Shown: positions 37,021 through 49,149 of the stretch, one piece after another
How positions within the stretch are numbered: position 1 is the first letter of the stretch
Layout: each line of letters opens with the position of its first letter
Source: Lepiota brunneoincarnata
Lineage: Eukaryota; Basidiomycota; Agaricomycetes; Agaricales; Agaricaceae
Assembly: GCA_023014365.1 (NCBI GenBank)
Contig: JAEBUN010000019.1
Location: forward strand, 310,001-374,000
Reading direction: 5' to 3'
DNA length: 64,000 nt
Translations under genes and position numbers: made by a program
The notes under the pieces: generated by a model
What the model saw: the letters and a program-made list of their open reading frames with translations, nothing else
What the model was told of the DNA's origin: nothing
Databases searched by the model: none

Positions 37021-38554
37021 TCACTCCGAGCCCTTGCCTGGGTACCCCGGTGCCTTGAGCTGCGAATATCCCATTGTCGGCAAAGCGTCTAGCTGCAAAT
37101 TCGAGCGCGACCGCGCCAGCACCTCTGACGCAACACCATTTCCGTAGCGCTCTGCGAGTTGGCTATGCGTCAAAAAAAAAAATAGTGATGAGAACACCTG
37201 TCAGGAAATCCGAAAATAGCTGGCGCTTACCTGGCATAATTATCCATGATAATCGCCATGCTGTTCATGCTCAGCCGGTACGCTTTTGGCATCATCCCCT
37301 TTCCAAATCTGTACGTTACATGATTCGAGCACAGCAGGCCGGCAACCATGATGAGGATATGGAATGGGGTGATTGAAAACACCGCGGTGTACCACCTCCG
37401 GAGTACCATCCTCTCAAACTGCAAGATAATGCAGCTTGCATCCCGGCAGAATGCTTCTGGCGTAGCAAGTCTGGCTAATTGTCGCTTCGATGAATGGACT
37501 AAAGTAGCCACAGCAACGCAGCTGGTTCTGGATTCTCAGGCGTCCTTCGGCGCCGAGGTCCCGCGACCACTGAGCATTGACCTTGCCCTCGAGATTGAAA
37601 GTGTGACGTCTGTAGGTAAGGTAACCTGGTGCGACAACGAAGATGAAGGTTATCCAAAGGAAGAGGTTGTAGATCGCGAGGAACGAGCGGTTGTTGAGAA
37701 GGATGCCAGCCCAGCCGATTAGTGACGTGAATATACCCATGGCCGCGGCCAGGGTAGAAATAACGAGTTCTGGCCTGTTCCCAACACGAACAATGTCCGC
37801 CCTGGACCAGACATCAAACCAAGTGAGGAGACAGATGACAAGAGCAACGAGAGAATAAGCCGTAAGCTGCCCTCAGTCCAGTCAGCCAAACGAAAACCCA
37901 TAAGTCTATAAGGGCCTTACACAGATATTCGCAACGAACAGCGTCCACTTGAACCTATTCCACCTCTTCTTCCTCATACCCCCCCCAAACCACCCCCCCT
38001 TCAAATTGACCCCATCATACTCATCATCCCCCTCCACGGCCATCCTCGCCTCCCCACTCCTGAACGCCTCCAGACCTCCACCCACCTTCGGCACCTGCGC
38101 CTGCGCAATTTTTTTACCGCCCCCATTGCCCTTCCTTCGCCTCGCACCAGGATTCAACATCGTGTTCGAAAACTTGTTGGGCAGGTAATTCACGCTTAAC
38201 GACATACTGCTGCTCTCTGATACCAACTTGTGCTCCGGCGCTGGGCTCTGTCGTGGGCTAGGGGTCACTGTCCCTGAGTTTGGACCGCCCGACCCGGCGA
38301 GCATGAAAGGCGCCATTGGCCGTTCGAGGATGGCTGGGTTAGTGGAGTTGGTCGTGGGAGCCATTGAGGCCATCAGGCGTGTTCGTTCGCGGTCCGTAAG
38401 GATGTGTTGCGTGGACGCTGCCTGGGAATTTGTGCTATTGCCGTCGTGGGATTCGGAGGACTGAAGCACGACTGTTATTGATCACATGAAAGGAGTGAGT
38501 ATCAACCATGAGCTGGAAAAACTCAACAAAAGACGTACGAATGTGGATTGACAT
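37021..38554 (-). CDS. Tetraspanin with long N-terminal cytoplasmic region, one frame break
   Basis: A short first exon (MSIHI, ATG at 38552-38554) splices to the main exon (LVLQSSESHDGNSTN..). The first 180 or so residues are Ser/Pro/Gly-rich and end in a basic stretch (MRKKRWNRFKW). Four membrane segments follow: FVANICLTAYSLVALVICLL, LVISTLAAAMGIFTSLIGWA, NLFLWITFIFVVAPGYL and AVFSITPFHILIMVAGLLC. The large loop has the tetraspanin CCGY motif (QLRCCGYFSPF) plus further Cys (ISQTCYA, LPGCKL). The last exon ends YSQLKAPGYPGKGSE. Tetraspanins organise membrane protein complexes; fungal ones act in polarity and host penetration. The frame breaks near 37430 between KLHYL and QFERMVL, with no usable intron, so one base is extra. 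The start is less certain than the rest. Confidence 0.82.
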
Positions 38555-39289
38555 GATCCATCTATTGGGTGAGGAGGAGTGAAGAGGGAGAGAAAGAGAG
38601 AGGCGTGTCAGTCACTCGGATCAGTAACACACTATATAACGAGAGTTACAATATTAAAATGAGTAACACTCACGCCCTGCCCAGAGCTCTCACCCGACCT
38701 CTCAGGCTCATGTCCAGAGGACGATGGGAGGAAGTACGTTGACCACATCCGCTGCATATTTTACAAAGGGGCGTTATGGACGTCAAAGAGAAAGTGGGTT
38801 CGGGTCCCAGTTGAAAAGGAATATATCTTTATTGTGATTCCTTTGGTTAGTGACCTTGCTTAGCTTGTTTTAGGCGCACTTGTGACCTCTAGACCCTAAT
38901 GATGCCGCTTCTTGGCGCAGCCGACAACACACCCCCATGGCGGTCATAAAACCCCGGCACTCCCCCCTAAGCCCCGTCACCAATGATACAGGGCCACAGG
39001 AGGGGGGACGACCTATATTAATGCCCTAGGACTCGCAGTTTTACTTGTGTGTTTTCTGACAGACAGACAAAGAGGGGCCCTGGAACCCGAGCGGCGGCGT
39101 AAAGTGTGGCTGACTGACACCATTATTCATCCCCGTCACATCTCGCCTCCTGACGACCAAACAAGAACGACTTGTTTCGCAACTCTACAAGAGAGCCTTG
39201 GTTAAACCGTTCGACACCAGGCAAGCGCTGTTAGTTCATGCGACGTTCAATCGAGAGGGCGCTAGACAAAGCCCTTAGCTTGAAATATT
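38555..39289. other. Spacer before the tandem array
   Basis: Upstream region of the tetraspanin gene, then repeat-free DNA without open frames of note. It contains an ACAGACAGACA stretch near 39060. The first array unit starts around 39290. Confidence 0.5.
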
Positions 39290-41460
39290 TCCGCACATGT
39301 CGACGGTGATGTGGACATTTGAGAGGTGGTGCTTTTACAGCAACAATGGCTACGATAATGGCGCGAACTTTCCGCTAACCAAATTCTATGGACCGCCCGT
39401 CCGCACCCAATATTACATCCGTCGGACGGACGAAGCTACTTGCGAATTCTGCAAGACCCAGAAATAGGTTGTTGATATGTATTCTGATTAGTCTACATAT
39501 GTTTATTTCATTCCGACGATAACAACTAATAACAAACTCCGCCACAGACTATCATCAACTTCTCTTCGTAAAGCTGCAGCGCCGGTGTTACATCGGCCCT
39601 AACATTTCGGGAATTCCAAATTTCCAAGAAGAAGGCGAGATGGGCCCAACCCATTGCCCGAGATATCGCGTTGCTATCACTAACTTCTGGATAAGACGGC
39701 GACCATGCAGTCACTAAGGCCACTGCAAGGACTCGCACGACCCCCGACTTATTCAACCAGCGTGGATAATTCCGGCGCTTTAAAAGCACTCACTGCACGT
39801 GCATAGTATTTGCATCAACTCTAAAATATATAACCCCTAAAGGGCTCCCGCAACTGAAGTCCACCATGTTGGCCTGAAATGAAAACATTCTGCTACACCC
39901 ACCCGACGCATGTATGAGGCCCACCAACACACAGGAATGAACTCTATTATCGTCGCTGTCCTCGTTGCATTGCCCCACCCATCCGATACATTGCCCCATC
40001 TGGGAAAAGGGGGTTCTCGGGGGCTTCCCAAACCCCAGAACCATTCATACTTAGGTACATCAAGTCGGCTTGGGCTACGAGACCCAATACATTACTGATC
40101 AACGGGCGCAGCCACCTAGCATGCGCTCAGCTGGCACACGGTTGCGTTTGTTCCCGGTGGGAAGTTTGTCGGATGGTCAAGGATACTTCAGTTGAGGGAC
40201 TGACAAAAGTAGGACACAGGCGCTTCCGGCATCATGCTTGTGCCCCCTCGTGTTGCTCCGCTGCACTATTTGGGTACTTACATGAGGGGGTGCAACCATC
40301 GCGGGAAAGGTCGTATTTTAAGCGGTGGTACAGCTAAATGAATGCTGGATCGCACCCCTTCGTCCTTGGACGCAGGACGCCTGTATAAGCACAACCGACA
40401 GCGGATACAATCCCAGGTTTTTCTTAGTAGAGGCTCAAAACTATGGGCCAATATCTAGGTGAGCACAAGTCACCCTTTGAAGAATCTTTTTCGATGTATT
40501 GTGGATTGGTCACCGGATTTCATTCCAATGTTCCGGCCAGACTTCTAGAGAACTCTCTCAACAATCATGGATTTAGAACGTACGGTAATTTGGCTTTCCG
40601 GTCCAAGACCCCGTTGTCGGTCCCGTATCATACATAGAAGCAACTAGTACCTCCATTTAGCAGTGCATTCCCCTGTCTTCGCCTACTGGAAGGACATTGA
40701 TATTTCATTAAAACAAACCACGGCTTAGTGAAAGAACTCGAGACCTTGGCTAGACGAGAGCCCTTTTGCTTCTTTGAACCCATTTAGGTCCTGACGTTGC
40801 AGCGAGAGTACGACACGGCACGAACAGCAAAAGCTGTCATTGAGCTTTTCAACTGGCACTACCCTTTTCTAGACCCTCAGAAGACGTCACAAGCGGTGTG
40901 TGATACGACGGGCCATAAGGCCACAGCAAGGCATCGCCACCCCGTCAACATGGTTCCAGTGCCTTTGCTGCTATAGAACACCTATCGATTGGGAATTCAA
41001 TGTTACGATATGCGAACGGCATTCGGGTAAAAAATTTGGGTTTCGGGAACAACTTGACTTTCAGTAGCCGACTTGCTGTATATATGAGCCCTGCTCCTGC
41101 ACTCTCAGGGTTCTCCAACATCCAACGCTTTTCAGCACTATCATTGCACGAAATCAACTCTGTGCTAACTCCTCTTTCCCTGCTATCCAATACGATTCGT
41201 ACACTTCTTGCCAAAGCACGCCGGAAACATGTTCCGAAACACACGTGTACCGCACCTTATCAAACAACTGACGCTTCGTCTTGTAAGATTAACGGAGATT
41301 GATCCACGTTTTAGCTGCTGATAAGTTTGTCCTTTTTCTCGGCGGATAGTTCAAGAGGGGAAAATCGCAGAAAACCTCAACCAGCGGCGCGTCTAGGCTC
41401 CCGCAAAGCCCCATACGCGAATGCCAATATAACGATCCTCAGAACTGCAATGTCGATGTT

Positions 41461-42511
41461 ATGACGAAGGAATCGACGCTGTCAAGAGACGATATTATCA
41501 TCGCGTAAGTTTTTTAAAAAAACATGCAGGATGATATCCCCCGAGTTCTCAACTTCACTCTCTCAGCGTCATGGGTCCCACGGGTTCTGGCAAAAGTACT
41601 GTAAGGAGATCCAACTCTTCACACACAAGCGGGAATATGGTGCTTACAATTGATTAGTTTGTCGAAATCGCAGCTGGCCTCGCGAGTGACGTTGGACATA
41701 GCCTGCAGTCGCAAACGAACGAAATACGTGCCGTTAGAGTCACCTGCCAAGGCTCCAAGCCTGCGAGCGTAGTTTTGGTCGATACCCCCGGCTTTGACGA
41801 CACGGAGAGATCGGACCTTGAAATTCTCAAGCTTGTATCGGGATGGCTTAAATCGACGTACGTGCTTGAGTGATATATTTTATGATTTTGGGTTACTCAA
41901 GTGATGAAAACAGGTACGAAGACGGATTTTGTCTCTCGGGGATTCTATATCTACATAGAATCTCGGACAACCGCATGGCAGGAACACCTCGAAAGAACCT
42001 GGAAATGTTCCAAAAGCTTTGTGGAGAAAACGCGTACCAAAAAGTCATCCTCGCGACGACGATGTGGGAGTTTGTTGACCCGGAAGTGGGCGATAAGCGG
42101 GAACTGGAATTGACGGAGGAATATTGGAAAGAAATGATAAGCAGGGGATCGAGGACCCTGCGTTTCGAAAAGACGCGAAAATCGGCTTGGGAGATCTTGA
42201 ATTGCATCATCGCTCAGGGTTCTGACGGTGGAGCGACACAGATACAGAAGGAGCTCGTTGATCAGAAGAAGAACCTCCGCAGCACCAAAGTTGGGAAGTA
42301 TCTCTGTATCGTTACCCAGCAGGTGGTTGCGGAGCTGAAGGCGAATGTAACGTACACCAAAAAGACGTCGAAAACATCAAACACGGGTGTTAATGGAAGG
42401 CTGAGGAGTGAATTGGGCACACTACGAGAGCAGCTCGATGCTGCGGATGCTGATGTGTGCGAACTCGATGGGTCCTGCTTTGGGTGGCTGCGCAGGACTC
42501 TCAGAAGGTGA
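41461..42511 (+). CDS. AIG1-like G-domain protein, copy 1, 291 aa
   Basis: Exons 41461-41504, 41567-41600, 41658-41857 and 41914-42511 (876 nt) join in frame with introns of 57-62 bases. The P-loop VMGPTGSGKST (residues 16-26) spans the second exon. Switch II is VVLVDTPGFDDTERSDLE. ILATTMW sits near the place of the base-specificity motif. The C-terminal part is Lys/Glu-rich and probably helical (YWKEMISRGSR, IQKELVDQKKNL, VVAELKANVTYT), ending WLRRTLRR. No signal peptide or membrane segment. The family is numerous in mushroom genomes. It resembles the GIMAP/AIG1 immune GTPases in its G domain, but its function is unknown. All motif residues are present here. Confidence 0.85.
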
Positions 42512-42992
42512 TCGCCAACCCTGCAGGTACTTAGCATCGACTAGGCTTCGAGTCCGTAGATATATTTATCGCCAGTATTCAGGCTGGTATACCCTATGAA
42601 TATATACATGTTTATTTATTGCATATCGTATGCAGCCTTCACACAGTCCGCCACAAGGAATCTTATTATAGCAGTGTTCGGGAATTATAGTTAAAAAAAC
42701 AGCCGTAACCCGTCTACTCGCATTATCGTAGCTTTATTCCCCATTTAATCAACCATAGATCCAGGATAAGTGTTTGACACAGATATGGCAAAGGAAGGTG
42801 TATTGGAAGCAAAAACGACGTCGCCAGGCCGCGTTCCTTTATCATGAGCTAAAATATCCCCAGCTAGGGTGGTCCATGAGCCTCGCGGTACATGAGTCTG
42901 GTTTACCTGCAGTGTGGCCAAGAAGGGAGACCAAGCGTTGGTCACAAGAGACAGCCAGGCGTTAGATCCTTTCTACTCTCTTACTTGATATC

Positions 42993-44962
42993 ATGCTAAT
43001 CGATGAAATCCCGGAGATCCCTCCGTCTCCAAGACAATATTCCATTGACCTGTATTCCCTTCCTGAGGTCTTACACTTGACCAACTACCACACGAGCAGA
43101 ATTCAAGTCGTTGGGGACGTTGACGCGGAAGGGCCGGATACCGTGCTTGTGAGTGCGCGTAGCCTTTGCCGTACTTAGTTTTTTGATGGCTGGTACAGGA
43201 TCAGTACCAACACCAACGTTCGAGTCCCACTGTAGATGTCTGCGTCATTCCGGAGTGCAGCCCGATACCTGTGCACCACGAGATATCTTTTTATTCGTTC
43301 AGTGATTTGTCCGCGCCCACTCCAGAAATGGATCCGAGGCCTCAATGTCCGGACATTGCTCTTGATCCAGAGGACCTTGATGATCGCACGCCGGTGCTTG
43401 CTCATGAGGTTGTCTCCGGTACCGCTGGTCCTGAAACAGACTCGACCAAGGCTAGCGACGAGCAAGCTGAACTGGCAGCACCAACCTCGACCACCACAGC
43501 ACCACCAGCAATTTCCCCCTCAGAATCCCCAGATGTATCAAAAACCTCTCCAATGGCACTTTTCAAAGTCTTTCGCGACGTAGTGAACATCCAAGAGGCG
43601 TATCGACGCTATGTACATTGTCGCTGTCATGGGATTAGCTTAGACTAATCATGCGGTTCAATTCTAGTCCATTGATTTGCTCGAGAACGGACAATCTCCC
43701 CATACAAAACAAATTGGGGAGGGCTCATTCAGCCGAGTTTTCCTCGGGAGGGCCGACATTGGTGGCCAACCAACCGACGTGCGTTTGCGCCACCACCAAT
43801 ATGACGAATCCCTCCGTTTCTTGACCGTGTTCACCAACATAGGTCGCCATCAAGATTATCCGCCCCGACATTTCTACCGAAGGAGAGAAAACCCGCCAGA
43901 TCGTCCGGGTGGGTTTCATCTTTGGCGAAGTTTTGTGGTGTCAACCCACCCCGACATGATCACAACCTCATCTATCAGCATCTACTCCGAGAAGTCGCTT
44001 TGTGGAAGAGCCTTAATCACCGAAATATCGTTGATTTTTATGGCTTAGATTTCTCCCATTCCAACGTAAATCAGCTCATCGCCCTCGAAGATAACACCTC
44101 AAGTGCTGGTGAGCTCACATTCCGCCTCCCTGGGCTAGTCTCTCCCTACCTCGCACATGGCATCTTGGAATATGTACTCAATTATCTAAATTTACGCGAT
44201 AACTGTGTGAGTTAAACCATTTACCGAGGTCTGGTTCATTCTGACCATCGCTGCTACCACTCACCAAGGTTGTTGATATCGCCCGTGGCTTGACTTACCT
44301 TCACAGTAACTATGTGATCCACGGAGATCTTCGACCAGTAATGTTTTCTCGTTCCGCTTCCATGAATATGAGTCAAAACTCATGGATTACCGATTTATGG
44401 CTAGGCTAACGTCCGAGTTGATTCTAATGGCAAAGTCAAAATCATTGATTTCGGCCTCTCCCAGCTTCCGGTTCCGGGGTTTACTCCTCTATCCGACGTC
44501 GTCACAGCTCCACTTTGGACAGCTCCGGAGATGATATTAGCCGACACAATGACCGCCACGAAGAGGCCTACTCTCAAAGCAGATGTATACACATTCAGCA
44601 TGTGTATGCTACAGGTCGGTTGCTCTGGGGGCAATCTGTTCCCCGTTTGACTTTGGGTGGGAGGCCCATGCTGACATGATTTGCAGGTTCTTGCCCACCG
44701 AGACAGCTCAGGTTCATCTATACCATTCAATCACATCAACGCACCCGATGGTTCCGCCTTCATTTACATCATGGAAATATGCTTCAAGAAAGGACGTCCT
44801 CGCCGAGAAAATTATCCAAAAGAAATCACCGATCTCCAATGGAGCATAATGACCCAGTGTTGGCATCATAATGCGGATGAGCGCCCTGGGATCCACCAAG
44901 TATTCGAGGCTCTTAGCGGAAAGGTGTGCAGGGGTAATTCTCGGGGTGCATGCTGGCTCTAG
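42993..44962 (+). CDS. Protein kinase (TKL-like) with a novel N-terminal region, 499 aa, 9 exons
   Basis: Exons 42993-43148, 43199-43612, 43668-43778, 43843-43908, 43979-44108, 44139-44206, 44269-44337, 44405-44614 and 44687-44962 join in frame. Residues 1-190 are acidic and Pro/Thr-rich with no domain I know (IDEIPEIPPSPRQYS, EAYRRY). The kinase domain follows: Gly loop IGEGSFSRVFLG (about 206-217), VAIKIIRP with Lys231, LLREVALWKSLNHRNIVDFY, catalytic loop IHGDLRPAN (Asp335, Asn340), IIDFGLS (Asp353), TAPEM, KADVYTFSMCM, and QCWHHNADERPGIHQVFEAL. All catalytic residues are there, so it should be active. It follows GTPase copy 1 by about 480 bases. The other three kinase traces in the array are fragments. 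The last dozen residues may be read-through of a further donor (GTGTGC). Confidence 0.82.
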
Positions 44963-45659
44963 TCTCGGTTTTGATTTTTGCTGCTGCTGTTCCCTTCCAC
45001 TCATTTGGTCTTCGGTTTCTTCTGCTTTTGGGTTTCCGTTTATTTTGAGGATCGCGTGGTATTTACACTGGGCCATGATCTGACCATACGATACATAGCT
45101 TATATGGCCATCCGCGGGTACCATTGTGAGGCAAGAGTATAACATACCGAGTTCACCTACAAGATGCACAGCATAGAACTTCAAGACGCCCGGCAACTTG
45201 ACAAGCTTTAGTCCCTTAATATAACCTGGGGACTCTTGGGAAACCAACACCCAAGGGCGCAAGTATTCTAGGGGTGGCTAAATGCAGAGAAAGGAGACAG
45301 CCGCAGTCAACTACCCCAAGGCGCCACAACAGGGCAGCCAAAAGGCGAAGTTGTATTCCTTGCCCCTATTTTATTCGATAAAGAAAATGAAACAGGGCAG
45401 GGTTCGAACTCACGACCTCGAGATGCATATGATAACTATCATTTATATATTCATTAATTCTGTCGAAATCTGCACCTTCAAGTATGCGTGCAACTGTTGT
45501 GGGGATATTTATTGTCAGTACTCAAGCTAGTATGCTCTATGGATACATATATAATTATGTATTTATTGCATGCCAGTGGCGTGAATGGTGCCATCCGATC
45601 CCTCCAACCGAACCCGACCCTCTTTCGAAATACCCCAAATTATGGTGGAAACTAAGTTA
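44963..45659. other. Spacer with tRNA-like half and unassigned minus-strand frame
   Basis: A minus-strand open frame (about 45262 down to 44990) has uneven protein-like stretches but no motif, and continues antisense through the kinase, so it is not called. At 45400-45430, GGGTTCGAACTCACGACCTC reads on the minus strand like the T arm and variable part of a tRNA; the 5' half is missing. Confidence 0.35.
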
Positions 45660-46160
45660 TCGCTTAAAACTACAATACTCTCTACATCCTCTCAAGTGGC
45701 CTGATACTCAAGAGCCTCATCGCAGTAGCAAGCACCTCCCTCGCCTTCTCAAACAAAAACATCTTCGCCCGAGCTTTATCCAAATCCTTCTCTCCCATCA
45801 CAATCACAACATCCCAAGCACTCGAGATTGCGCGCGCAAGTCTGAATGCAAACGTCACGACACCACTCGGTTCGTGTGTCTTGAGCGCCGTTAGCACCAC
45901 ATCCGGATACGATCCGAGTAAGAAGTCGATTTCCCGTGCTTATGGGTACTCTATCAGCAGATCGGTATTAATCTCGGATGGTGGGGGCAGGGGAAGGAGG
46001 TGCGGGTTTTTTAGGCCTATTGAAGCGAGTCGGACATGGGCGTATTGGAGGTAGGGTCCCGTGTCGCCTTCGAAGGAGAGCATGCGCTCCCAGTTGAAGG
46101 TGTAGTTGTTGATCCTAGTCGCCTTTAGCAGACGCGCTCTAAGAACAGAATAAGCCTCTG
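45660..46160 (-). pseudogene. 3' fragment of arginyl-tRNA synthetase (fragment 1)
   Basis: Close copy of 62615-63110, the last exon of the intact gene: TALKTHEPSGVVTF, WDVVIVMGEKDLDKARAKMF, EVLATAMRLLSIRPLERM and a stop at 45682. A stop (YP followed by TAA) interrupts it near 45940. The homology ends just inside the next intron, where unit 2 starts. Confidence 0.85.
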
Positions 46161-47765
46161 GAATGAAAACATTCTACTACATCCGACGCATGTATGAGGT
46201 CCACCAACACACAGGAATTGAACTCCATTATCGTCGTTGCCCTCGTTGCATTGCCGCACCCATCCGATGCGTTGCCCCATCTGGGAAAAGGGGGTTCTCG
46301 GGGGCTCCTCAAACCCCAGAACCATTCATCCTTGGGCACATCAAGTCGGCTCGAGCTACGAGGCCCAATACATTACTGATCAACGGGCGCAGCCGCCTAG
46401 CATGCGCTCAGCTGGCACACGGTTGCGTTTGTTCCCGGTGGGAAGTTTGTCGGATGGTCAAGGATACTTCAGATGAGGGACTGACAAAAGTAGGACACAG
46501 GCGCTTCCGGCATCATGCTTGTGCCCCCTCGTGTTGCTCTGCTGCACCATTTGGGTACTCACGTGAGGGGGTGCCCAACCGTCGCGGGAAGGGTCATTTT
46601 GTAGGCGGTGCTATGGCTAAATGAATGCTGGATCTCGCGCCTTCGTCCCAGGACGGCTGTACAAGCACCACTGACGGCAGACCCAGTAACAGACAGGTTA
46701 TTCCCAGTAGAGGTTCGAAAATAAGTTAATACCTGTGCAAAAAGCACTCTTTGGAGAGTTCTTCCCGATGTATTATAGGTTGGTCACCAGATTTCATTAC
46801 AATGCTCCAGTCAGACTTCGCTCTCCGGACAATAACAGATTTAGAAGGTCAACAATTTGGCTTTCCGGTCCGGGGCCTCGTCGGTCCCGTATCATACACC
46901 AGTGCCTCCATTTAGAAGTGCATTCCCCTGTCTTCGTCTACTAGAAGAACGTCAATATTTCATGGGAACGAACCATAGCTTAGTGAACGAGCTTGGGACC
47001 TTGGCTAGACGGGAGCCCTTTTGCTTACTTAGATCCACTCAGGTCCCGACGTTACAGTAGGGCACAACACTGTATGGACAACCATAGCTATCGCTGAGCT
47101 TTTCGATTGGCGCTTCCTTTTTAAAGCCTGGCGCCAGCATTTCGAACCCTCAGAAGACGTACAAGCGGTGTGATATGACGGACCACCGGGCTCACATCAA
47201 TACAGTTTTGGCGCCATAAGGCCACCGCAAGGCAGCGCCACCCCATCGACATGCTTCCAGTGCCTTTGCTGGTATAGAACACCTATCTATGGGAAACTCA
47301 ATGTTACGATATGCGGACGGCATCCGGCTCAATTTTTTGGGTTTCGGGAACAACTTGACTTTCAGTAGCCGACTTGCTGTATATATGAGCCTTGCTCCTG
47401 CGCTCTCAGGGTTCTCAGACCAACACCCAACGCTTTTCAGCACTATCATTGCACGAAATCAACTCTGTTCTAACTCCTCTTTCCCTGCTATCCAACACGA
47501 TTCGTACACTTCTTGCCAAAGCACGCCGGAAACATGTTCCGAAACACACGTGTACCACACCTTATCAAACGGCTGGCACCTCGTTTCGTAAGATTAACGA
47601 AGATTGATCCACGTTTTAGCTGCTGATAAGATTGTTCTTTTTCTCGACGGATAGTTCAAGAGGGGAAAATCGCAAAAAACCCCAACCAGTGGCGTATCTA
47701 GGCTCCCGCAAAGCCCCATACGAGAATGCCAATATAACGATCCTCAGAACTGCAATGTCGAGGTT

Positions 47766-48815
47766 ATGACGAATGACTCGACGCTGTCAAGAGACGATAT
47801 TATCATCGCGTAAGTTTTTAAAAAAAACATCCAGGACGATATCCCCCGAGCTCTCAACTTCACTCTCTCAGCATCATGGGTCCTACAGGCTCCGGCAAAA
47901 GTACTGTAAGGAATCCAACTCTTCACACACCAGCGGGAATATGGTGCTTACAATTGATTAGTTTGTCGAAATCGCAGCTGGCCTCGCGAGTGACGTTGGA
48001 CATAGCCTGCAGTCGCAAACGAACGAAATACGTGCCGTTAGAGTCACCTGCCAAGGCTCCAAGCCTGCGAGCGTAGTTTTGGTCGATACCCCCGGCTTTG
48101 ACGACACGGAGAGATCGGACCTTGAAATTCTCAAGCTTGTATCGGGGTGGCTTAAATCGACGTACGTGCTTGAGTGATATGTTTTATGATCTTGGGTTAT
48201 TCAAGCGATGAAAATAGGTACGAAGACGGATTTTGTCTCTCGGGGATTCTATACCTACATAGAATCTCAGACAACCGCATGGCAGGAACACCTCGAAAGA
48301 ACCTGGAAATGTTCCAAAAGCTTTGTGGAGGAAACGCGTACCGAAAGGTTATCCTCGCGACGACGATGTGGGAGTTTGTTGAGCCGGAGGTGGGGGAAAA
48401 GCGGGAACTGGAATTGAAGGAGGAGTATTGGAAAGAAATGATAAGTATGGGATCGAGGGCCCTGCCTTTCAAAAAGACACGAGAATCGGCTTGGGAGATC
48501 TTGAGTTGCATCATTGCTCAGGGATCTGACGGTGGAGCGACACAGATACAGAAGGAGCTCGTTGATCAGAAGAAGAACCTCCGCAGTACCAACGCTGGGA
48601 AGTACCTCTATATCGTTACCCAGCAGGTGGTTGCGGAGCTGAAGGCGAATGTAAAGTACACCAAAAAGACGTCGAAAACATCAAACACGGGTGTTAATGG
48701 AAGGCTGAGGAGTGAATTGGGCACACTACGAGGGCAGCTCAACGCTGCGGATGCTGACGCGTGCGAACTCGATGGGTCCTGCTTTGGGTGGCTGCGCAGG
48801 GCTCTCAGGAGGTGA
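47766..48815 (+). CDS. AIG1-like G-domain protein, copy 2, 291 aa
   Basis: Exons 47766-47809, 47872-47905, 47962-48161 and 48218-48815 give the same 876-nt coding length as copy 1. P-loop IMGPTGSGKST and switch II DTPGFDDTERSD are intact. It differs from copy 1 by scattered substitutions (GGNAYRKV, EPEVGEKRELELKEE, FKKTRESAWEIL). The C-terminus WLRRALRR is kept. It is the closest relative of copy 1 and has no frame damage. The exon-4 acceptor is TAG here, not CAG. Confidence 0.83.
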
Positions 48816-49149
48816 TCGCCAACCCTGCAGGTACTTAGTATCGACTAGGCTTCAAGTCTGTAGAAATGTTTATCGCCAGTGTTCAGGCTAGTATACCCTA
48901 TGAATATATATACATGTTTATTTATTGCATATTGTATACAGCCTTCACAAAGTCCGCCACAATGAGTCTTATTGTAATTTGGGAATTGTAGCCAAAAAAA
49001 CAGACCTAACCCGTTGTTCGGGCTCCAAGGGCTACAGGGTGTTATAGCATCAAATGAAACAACTCGGCCCCGACAAACTGCAATCACTACAAGAAACTGG
49101 ACATGGCCCATCGAAAATAAAAGCAGTTGTTCTCTACCAAACACGGCAT

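Larger units (their letters stand above)
39290..46160. repeat. Array unit 1
   Basis: About 6.9 kb: a non-coding leader, GTPase copy 1, the intact kinase, a spacer and a broken 3' end of arginyl-tRNA synthetase. The leader block around 39885-40050 (GACGCATGTATGAGG, AAAAGGGGGTTCTCGGGGGC) recurs at 46165, 50640, 55275 and 60155. A second leader part (41000-41300) ending ACACGTGTACC and TTGATCCACGTTTTAGCTGC also recurs in every unit. The first 500 bases match the beginning of unit 4. Confidence 0.75.

Noticed and set aside
40945..41302. Open frames of about 100 codons on both strands in the GTPase leaders
   Set aside because: They recur because the units are duplicated; indels between units change the frames, so they are not conserved as proteins.
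44714..45262. 182-codon minus-strand open frame over the kinase 3' end
   Set aside because: Its C-terminal half is antisense to the conserved kinase exons; the rest has no motif.
45400..45430. Functional tRNA gene on the minus strand
   Set aside because: Only the T-arm side is tRNA-like; the 5' half is AT-rich and does not pair.
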